A stretch of DNA of 64,000 bases from Streptomyces sp. NBC_01341 (GTDB lineage: Bacteria; Actinomycetota; Actinomycetes; Streptomycetales; Streptomycetaceae): assembly GCF_035946055.1 (NCBI RefSeq), contig NZ_CP108364.1, positions 5,270,001-5,334,000 on the forward strand, written 5' to 3'. The position numbers and the translations under genes were made by a program. Shown here piece by piece: positions 59,391-64,000 of the stretch. Under the pieces are notes generated by a model that ran no database searches, had not been told where the DNA came from, and worked only from the letters and a program-made list of their open reading frames with translations. Position 1 is the first letter of the stretch; each line of letters starts with the position of its first letter.

Positions 59391-60752
59391 ATGGACAAGC
59401 AGCAGGAATTCGTCCTCAGGACGCTTGAGGAGCGTGACATCCGCTTCGTACGGCTGTGGTTCACCGACGTTCTCGGTTACCTCAAGTCCGTCGCCGTGGC
59501 CCCGGCCGAGCTGGAGCAGGCCTTCGACGAGGGCATCGGCTTCGACGGCTCGGCCATCGAGGGCTTCGCCCGTGTATACGAATCGGACATGATCGCGAAG
59601 CCGGACCCCGGCACGTTCCAGATCCTCCCGTGGCGCGCGGAGGCTCCCGGGACGGCGCGGATGTTCTGCGACATCCTGATGCCGGACGGTTCGCCTTCCT
59701 TCGCCGACCCGCGCTACGTCCTCAAGCGCATCCTCGCCAAGACCTCCGACCTGGGCTTCACCTTCTACACGCACCCGGAGATCGAGTTCTTCCTGCTGAA
59801 GAACAAGCCGGTCGACGGCAGCCGCCCGACCCCGGCCGACAGCTCCGGCTACTTCGACCACACCCCGCAGAACGTCGGCATGGACTTCCGCCGCCAGGCG
59901 ATCACCATGCTCGAATCCATGGGCATCTCGGTCGAGTTCAGCCACCACGAGGGCGCCCCCGGACAGCAGGAGATCGACCTGCGGTACGCGGACGCGCTGT
60001 CCACCGCCGACAACATCATGACGTTCCGCCTCGTCATGAAGCAGGTCGCGCTGGAACAGGGCGTGCAGGCGACCTTCATGCCGAAGCCCTTCTCGGAATA
60101 CCCGGGCTCCGGCATGCACACCCACCTCTCCCTCTTCGAGGGCGACCGCAACGCCTTCTACGAGTCGGGTGCCGAGTACCAGCTCTCCAAGGTCGGCCGC
60201 TCCTTCATCGCCGGGCTGCTCAAGCACGCCGCCGAGATCTCCGCCGTGACGAACCAGTGGGTCAACTCCTACAAGCGCATCTGGGGCGGCTCCTCCCGCT
60301 CGGCGGGCGCCGGTGGCGAGGCCCCCTCGTACATCTGCTGGGGCCACAACAACCGCTCCGCGCTGATCCGCGTCCCGATGTACAAGCCCGGCAAGACCGG
60401 ATCGGCCCGTGTCGAGGTTCGCTCCATCGACTCCGGCGCCAACCCGTACCTGACGTACGCCGTTCTGCTCGCGGCGGGCCTCAAGGGCATCGAGGAGGGC
60501 TACGAACTCCCGGCCGGCGCCGACGACGACGTCTGGGCCCTGTCCGACTCGGAGCGCCGCGCGATGGGCATCGAGCCGCTCCCGCAGAACCTGGGCGAGG
60601 CGATCTCGCTGATGGAGAAGAGCGAGCTGGTCGCCGAGACCCTGGGCGAGCACGTCTTCGACTTCTTCCTGCGCAACAAGAAGCAGGAGTGGGAGGAGTA
60701 CCGCAGCGAGGTCACGGCCTTCGAGCTGAAGAACCTGCTGCCGGTGCTGTAA
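59391..60752 (+). CDS. glnA2: Gamma-glutamylpolyamine synthetase GlnA2 (glutamine synthetase-like)
   Basis: 453-residue GSI-beta-type enzyme. Motifs: GFDGSAIEGFA (residues about 50-60; GSI proper has DGSS), PEIEFFLL, MPKPFSEYPGSGMHTHLSLF, NRSALIRVP and RSIDSGANPYL, which hold the metal, ATP and glutamate sites. GYELPAGADD occupies the loop where GSI-beta carries the adenylylated Tyr. From memory the S. coelicolor orthologue (SCO2241) glutamylates polyamines rather than making glutamine. AAGGA lies 7 bases before the ATG at 59391. A GlnR-like half-site lies upstream, and a strong hairpin follows. Confidence 0.92.
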   Translation: MDKQQEFVLRTLEERDIRFVRLWFTDVLGYLKSVAVAPAELEQAFDEGIGFDGSAIEGFARVYESDMIAKPDPGTFQILPWRAEAPGTARMFCDILMPDGSPSFADPRYVLKRILAKTSDLGFTFYTHPEIEFFLLKNKPVDGSRPTPADSSGYFDHTPQNVGMDFRRQAITMLESMGISVEFSHHEGAPGQQEIDLRYADALSTADNIMTFRLVMKQVALEQGVQATFMPKPFSEYPGSGMHTHLSLFEGDRNAFYESGAEYQLSKVGRSFIAGLLKHAAEISAVTNQWVNSYKRIWGGSSRSAGAGGEAPSYICWGHNNRSALIRVPMYKPGKTGSARVEVRSIDSGANPYLTYAVLLAAGLKGIEEGYELPAGADDDVWALSDSERRAMGIEPLPQNLGEAISLMEKSELVAETLGEHVFDFFLRNKKQEWEEYRSEVTAFELKNLLPVL

Positions 60753-60785
60753 CGGCAGGTCAGCGCCGGTAGAGCGCTTCGACGT

Positions 60786-60824
60786 GGCTTCGGGCCGACG
60801 GTGCGAATCCGTCGGCCCGAAGCC
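60786..60824 (+). terminator. 16-bp hairpin terminator after glnA2
   Basis: GGCTTCGGGCCGACGG (60786-60801) pairs perfectly with CCGTCGGCCCGAAGCC (60809-60824) around a seven-base loop. It lies between glnA2 and the convergent metallophosphoesterase gene. Confidence 0.85.
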
Positions 60825-60850
60825 GTCTCCCGCTTCCCGTCCGGTCGCCT

Positions 60851-62716
60851 CTAACGGGCGTTCATGAACTCAGCCGGTTTCAGGGCGCGTTCGTTGATCC
60901 GGACGTCGCCGATCCAGCCGTGCAGAAGCTGGTCGAGCTTGCCTCCGTACTCGTAGCCCCCGAGCAGCCAAGGCAGTCCGAGACTGGTGAGGCCGGAGTT
61001 GCGGGTGGAGGGGTTGCGGGCCACGGGGCAGCCGTCGACGTACATGACGGTGTGGCGCCCGTCGTTGACGACGGCGACGTGCCACCAGGTGTCGAGCGGC
61101 AGCGAGTGGCCCCAGTTGCTGACCGATTCGTCGAGGTCCTGCGGGTATACACACCACTGGAGCTCGCGGCCACCGGAGAGGCTGAGCGTCGCGACGGGTT
61201 CGTCGGGGTCGTTCTTGAGCTTGCCCGCCTCACGGGCCAGACCCCAGCGGCTGATGAGCGCGGCCCAGCCGTTGCGGCCGTCCTCCCAGTCCCCGGGGAG
61301 CTTGAAGAACGCCTCGAAGGTGTAACCGGACCGGAAGGTCGCCGAGTTCAGCGGGGCATGGTCACCGGTGATGAGGTGTGCCCCGCGCAGCGGGGTCTTG
61401 TCGCCGGCGAAGTACAGACTTGCGTGGCCGGGCTGGTCGGGATGGTGCTCGGCGGACCACGTGAGGGCGGTCGCCGGGTCGGAGCCGGGGGCGACGACCT
61501 TGGTGAGGTCGTTGCCGCGCCCGGTCAGGTCGCGGACCCTGCCGGTGTCGTGGGAGGCGTCGAAGCGCCAGTACGCGACCGTGCCGGGGATCAGCATCCG
61601 CGAGGCCGGGCGGGAGGGGCGTGCCCGGACCGGGGCGAAGCCGGCGAAGCGCTCGGCGAAGTCGATGTCGACGGCGAAGCGGTCCTGCGGGCCGGTCAGT
61701 TCGACCTCCTCACGCTCCAGTGCGTTCAGGCCCTCGCCGACGCGTCCCAGGATCCAGGGGGAGAGGGTCTCGACGTCGATGGTGTTGCGGGCCAGGTCGA
61801 AACGGTAGAGGCGGATCATCGCGGCGCCGCCGTAGTAGCGGTCCTGGTAGTTCGTGATGTGCAGGTGGGTGTCATGGCCCGCCGCGTTCGCCCGGGTGGT
61901 GCGTGCGGGCGGCCAGTAGTGCCCGTTCAGGGTGAGGAAGATCTGGTCCGTGCTGTTGATCAGCTCGTCCCACAGCTCCTGGCCGTGCTCGGAGAGCTGG
62001 GCCTCGTCGCCGTAGGTGTCCGCGTAGACGAGTTCGTGGGTGGTGAGGATCACCGGCGTGCCGGGGTGCTTGGCGATGACGTCCTTGGCCCAGGCGATGG
62101 TGCCCGGCGACGGCCGCCAGTCCAGGGAGAGCACCATCCACTCGCGGCCGGCCGCCCGGAACAGGTGGTACGTGTTGTAGCCCCCCGGGCTGGCGCCGCC
62201 GAAGGTGGGCGCGTGACGGAAGCGGTGCGGGCCGAAGACGTCCAGATAGGGCGAGTCGCCCCGGGTGTCGTCGGTGGAGGAGCCGATGTCGTGGTTGCCC
62301 GCGACGACGCTGTAGGGGACACCCTTGCGGTCCAGGACGCGGAACGCCTTGTCCACGGCCGCGAATTCCCCCGCCTGGCCGTTCTGGGTGATGTCACCGA
62401 GATGAGCCAGGAAGACGATGTTCTCGTCCTCGGCCTGTTCCAGGAGGTACCGGAACGTCGCCTCGACGGGGGCCGGGTGGATGCTCGCGCCGTCGAAGAG
62501 GAACTGCGTGTCCGGCATCACGACCATGGTGAACCGCGAGGCGTCGGTGTCAGGGTGCCAAGGGCCGTCGTTCCCCTTGGCCTCGGCGGCCGTTGCCGTC
62601 GGTGCCGTCGCGGCCAGCCCCGCGACGGCGGCCCCCGCGAGTCCCGCGCCCACGAGCATGGACCGACGGCTCAAGCGGAGCTGAGGTCCGTCCGGTATGT
62701 GGTGTGTGTCGCACAT
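60851..62716 (-). CDS. Tat-exported calcineurin-like phosphoesterase with C-terminal LamG domain
   Basis: 621 residues. Tat signal SRRSMLVGAGLAGAA (about 16-32); metallophosphoesterase domain (about 60-330) with MPDTQFLFDG, LAHLGDITQNG, VVAGNHDIG, LTTHELVYAD and LNGHYWPPAR; then a concanavalin-like LamG/jelly-roll domain (about 395-615; AYWRFDASHD, TFEAFFKLPGDW, WWHVAVVNDGRHTVMYVDG). It probably hydrolyses a phosphoester on an extracellular polymer while the LamG domain binds carbohydrate. ATG ending at 62716. A 249-base gene-free region lies upstream. Confidence 0.92.
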   Translation of the reverse strand: MCDTHHIPDGPQLRLSRRSMLVGAGLAGAAVAGLAATAPTATAAEAKGNDGPWHPDTDASRFTMVVMPDTQFLFDGASIHPAPVEATFRYLLEQAEDENIVFLAHLGDITQNGQAGEFAAVDKAFRVLDRKGVPYSVVAGNHDIGSSTDDTRGDSPYLDVFGPHRFRHAPTFGGASPGGYNTYHLFRAAGREWMVLSLDWRPSPGTIAWAKDVIAKHPGTPVILTTHELVYADTYGDEAQLSEHGQELWDELINSTDQIFLTLNGHYWPPARTTRANAAGHDTHLHITNYQDRYYGGAAMIRLYRFDLARNTIDVETLSPWILGRVGEGLNALEREEVELTGPQDRFAVDIDFAERFAGFAPVRARPSRPASRMLIPGTVAYWRFDASHDTGRVRDLTGRGNDLTKVVAPGSDPATALTWSAEHHPDQPGHASLYFAGDKTPLRGAHLITGDHAPLNSATFRSGYTFEAFFKLPGDWEDGRNGWAALISRWGLAREAGKLKNDPDEPVATLSLSGGRELQWCVYPQDLDESVSNWGHSLPLDTWWHVAVVNDGRHTVMYVDGCPVARNPSTRNSGLTSLGLPWLLGGYEYGGKLDQLLHGWIGDVRINERALKPAEFMNAR

Positions 62717-62965
62717 GGTGATCCCGCTTCATGAACAATCCGGCAATGTCGGTCGGACGCTACGTGCGGCGGGCGAGCCCCGGCTCAATGACGGGAGAAG
62801 GGTGGGTGAACGGCGCAAGACGCATGTTTCGGACGCATCCTCCGCCGTGCTGCCGGGCGTGCAAAGGCCGTGGCGGGGGGCTTGGGTGTCCCGGGCCGTG
62901 GTCAGAAAGACGTGGTCCGGGAGGGTGGTGCGGCCGGGTGCGGCTGATTCACCGTCATGAGGCCG

Positions 62966-63568
62966 TCAGAGTACGTCGGGGCGGAAGTCCCGGCCCATCT
63001 CGTCGAGGATCTCGTCGATGACCTCGCCGGGCTCCCGGGCCAGGTCCTCCTCGATCCACATGCGCATCGCGATCCGCAGCGAGGAGAGGAAGGCGGCCGC
63101 CAGGACCCTCGGACGCACCGGACCGCCGCCGGGGCCTCGGCGTGCGGCTATGGCGTCCGCCAGGTCCCGCTCCAGCGCCGCGTGGTTGGCGAGCTGGCGG
63201 GCGAGGAGCGAGGGGTGGCCCATGGCCAGCCTCGTGCGGACGGCCCATTCGCGCTCCGGGGGAGCGACGTGTTCGGAGAACTCCGCCACCGCCGCCCTGA
63301 GCGCGGTCCAGGCGGGTTCGTCCGCGGGGCGTTCGCGGACGGCCCGGACCAGTGAGCCGATCTGCTGCTCCTCGCCGTAGAGGAGGGCGTCCTCCTTGTT
63401 GGTGAAGTAGTTGGAGAAGGTCCTGCGGGAGATGCCGGCCGCGTCCGCGACCGCCTCCACCGTCACGTGATCGAAGCCGTGCTCGACGGTCAGGCGCAGT
63501 GTCGCCTCGTGCACGGCCTGCCGGGTGGCCGCCTTCTTGCGTTCCCGTAGTCCCACAGAGCTCTCCAT
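62966..63568 (-). CDS. TetR family transcriptional regulator
   Basis: 200 residues. HTH at about 8-58: RERKKAATRQAVHEATLRLT through DAAGISRRTFSNYFTNKEDA; the RRTFSNYF form is typical of regulators of transporter genes. Helical ligand domain follows (MGHPSLLARQLANHAALERDLADAI). The ATG ending at 63568 is favoured by homology of the start (MESSVGLRERKKAATRQA); an ATG 20 codons upstream is also in frame and would leave the operator-like repeat inside the gene. No transporter gene is adjacent. Confidence 0.9.
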   Translation of the reverse strand: MESSVGLRERKKAATRQAVHEATLRLTVEHGFDHVTVEAVADAAGISRRTFSNYFTNKEDALLYGEEQQIGSLVRAVRERPADEPAWTALRAAVAEFSEHVAPPEREWAVRTRLAMGHPSLLARQLANHAALERDLADAIAARRGPGGGPVRPRVLAAAFLSSLRIAMRMWIEEDLAREPGEVIDEILDEMGRDFRPDVL

Positions 63569-63595
63569 GGGGCCATTATCTCCGGCGCCCCACAC

Positions 63596-63614
63596 ATTGC
63601 GCAGTGGGCAAAAT
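63596..63614. promoter_or_regulatory. Imperfect inverted repeat, likely TetR autoregulatory site
   Basis: ATTGCGCAGTGGGCAAAAT: ATTGC and GCAAAAT half-sites separated by GCAGTGG, 28 bases upstream of the TetR start at 63568. The location fits autorepression. Confidence 0.45.
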
Positions 63615-63732
63615 CGCTCCGTGCGCATGCCCGTACCGGCCGATGAGCGCCGCCGGTACGGGGCACCGCCGTGTCCGGGGTCGGGTAGTCTGACCCCTCC
63701 CGAGACCGGGACCGACCAAGGAGGTGAGACCC

Positions 63733-63792
63733 ATCAACGCTGTCGCAGGACGGGTGCTCGCCTCTCGTCGTCGCCGGCCCGACAGGGTCTGA
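63733..63792 (+). CDS. Possible leader peptide (19 aa) with an ATC start
   Basis: A near-perfect Shine-Dalgarno AAGGAGGTGA is followed five bases later by ATC AAC GCT and a 19-codon frame rich in arginine (GRVLASRRRRPDRV) ending in TGA at 63790-63792. There is no ATG, GTG or TTG at that spacing; a GTG occurs at codon 8. AUC/AUU starts are known for actinobacterial infC. It lies in the 5' leader of a HemK-like methyltransferase gene, in the same frame, and could regulate it by translation. No homologue recalled with certainty. Confidence 0.4.
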   Translation: MNAVAGRVLASRRRRPDRV

Positions 63793-63837
63793 GCGGCCGC
63801 GGAGCGCCCATCGGTTTTCCCCGAAAGGCTCCGCCCC

Positions 63838-64000
63838 ATGCAGGAATTCCCGCCACCGCTCGCCCTCTCCGCCATCGTCACCACACTGCGTGCCGCCGGC
63901 TGCGTGTTCGCCGAGGACGAGGCGGCACTCCTTTGCTCCACGGCCGACGGACCCACCGAGCTCGCGGCCATGGTCGACCGCCGTGCGGCCGGCCTGCCGC
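63838..64000 (+). CDS. Putative protein-(glutamine-N5) methyltransferase (HemK-like), N-terminal part
   Basis: Only 54 codons are in the window. The start MQEFPPPLALSAIVTTLRAAGCVFAEDEA... (not shown in full) and the segment DRRAAGLP match the N-terminal helical domain of the streptomycete 'putative protein N(5)-glutamine methyltransferase' group, in which a catalytic Rossmann domain follows. ATG at 63838 is preceded by a weak ribosome site (CCGAAAGGCTCC). The gene runs off the right edge. Upstream lies a strong Shine-Dalgarno and possible leader peptide. Confidence 0.65.
   Translation, partial: MQEFPPPLALSAIVTTLRAAGCVFAEDEAALLCSTADGPTELAAMVDRRAAGLP

Noticed and set aside
60790..60824. tRNA-like T-arm (GACGGTGCGAATCCGTC) after glnA2
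   Set aside because: Only the T-arm is tRNA-like; there is no acceptor, D or anticodon arm. It is the loop side of a perfect 16-bp terminator.
62717..62965. PHO-box-like GTTCAT followed by ATCACC upstream of the calcineurin-LamG gene
   Set aside because: The two half-matches are spaced 13 rather than 11 bases and only one is good. The gap otherwise shows no gene or clear element.
1..64000. Mobile elements, prophage, CRISPR arrays or integrative-element borders
   Set aside because: No transposase, integrase or recombinase genes, no direct-repeat arrays and no tRNA-associated attachment sites were found on reading both strands.

Overview
The window is about 64 kb of very high-GC actinobacterial chromosome, almost certainly Streptomyces. 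Evidence: strong third-position G/C bias, many GTG starts plus rare TTG and CTG starts, dense short operons, twin-arginine and lipobox exports, DtxR-type iron boxes, a gamma-glutamylpolyamine-synthetase-type GlnA2, an F420-dependent enzyme set and DrrAB-type exporters. From memory the bifunctional RNase H/phosphatase corresponds to S. coelicolor SCO2299 and the glutamine-synthetase-like gene to SCO2241; neither could be checked here. There are no insertion sequences, tRNAs, CRISPR arrays or prophage genes: this is core/near-core chromosome with a few accessory patches.

Layout. 0-10 kb: a truncated unknown gene, an iron-boxed siderophore-binding lipoprotein, a tight Nif3 / zinc-ribbon / RNase H-phosphatase / TSUP-transporter operon, KDPG aldolase, YaaA, an RNB-domain RNase, a TetR regulator and the RNase P RNA gene. 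10-21 kb: an ECF sigma factor with its CU044_5270-type partner, an orphan cytochrome P450, a split-barrel oxidoreductase, a Usp protein, a family-2 glycosyltransferase, a GNAT, a PhzF protein, a lamin-tail-domain secreted protein, an SDR and PhoD. 21-28 kb: a Gfo/Idh/MocA oxidoreductase, a Bcr-type MFS exporter, a secreted protein, an Rsm22-like methyltransferase, dimethylargininase with a divergent TetR, and a primase/polymerase-like protein.

28-36 kb is an iron/heme district: efeOBU plus an overlapping lipoprotein gene, a short PhzF homologue and a heme oxygenase, with iron-box-like palindromes before efeO and the heme oxygenase; then methionine aminopeptidase. 35.6-36.6 kb is the longest stretch without a recognisable gene; it has relaxed base composition, repeated ATTCCGG motifs and one credible 42-codon ORF, and leads to an orphan GT1 glycosyltransferase with no Shine-Dalgarno. 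37-48 kb: MFS transporter, unknown protein, F420H2:NADP oxidoreductase, small membrane protein, site-2 protease, a 1,109-residue SARP/NB-ARC/TPR regulator facing a DrrAB exporter, and panB.

48-64 kb: an MFS/TetR pair with a 33-bp operator, a membrane-anchored EEP phosphatase/nuclease, another MFS transporter, NAD synthetase, a copper-flavoured run (multicopper oxidase under a CsoR-like operator, CBS-pair protein, DUF305 and DUF3105 proteins) beside glnA2, a calcineurin-LamG exported protein, a TetR regulator, and the start of a HemK-like methyltransferase preceded by a possible leader peptide with an ATC start. Strong perfect hairpins mark many transcription-unit ends. I found no clear new multi-gene system. 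The strongest leads are the 36-kb peptide/glycosyltransferase patch, the ATC-start leader, the efeU/lipoprotein overlap, and several clean undescribed operators.
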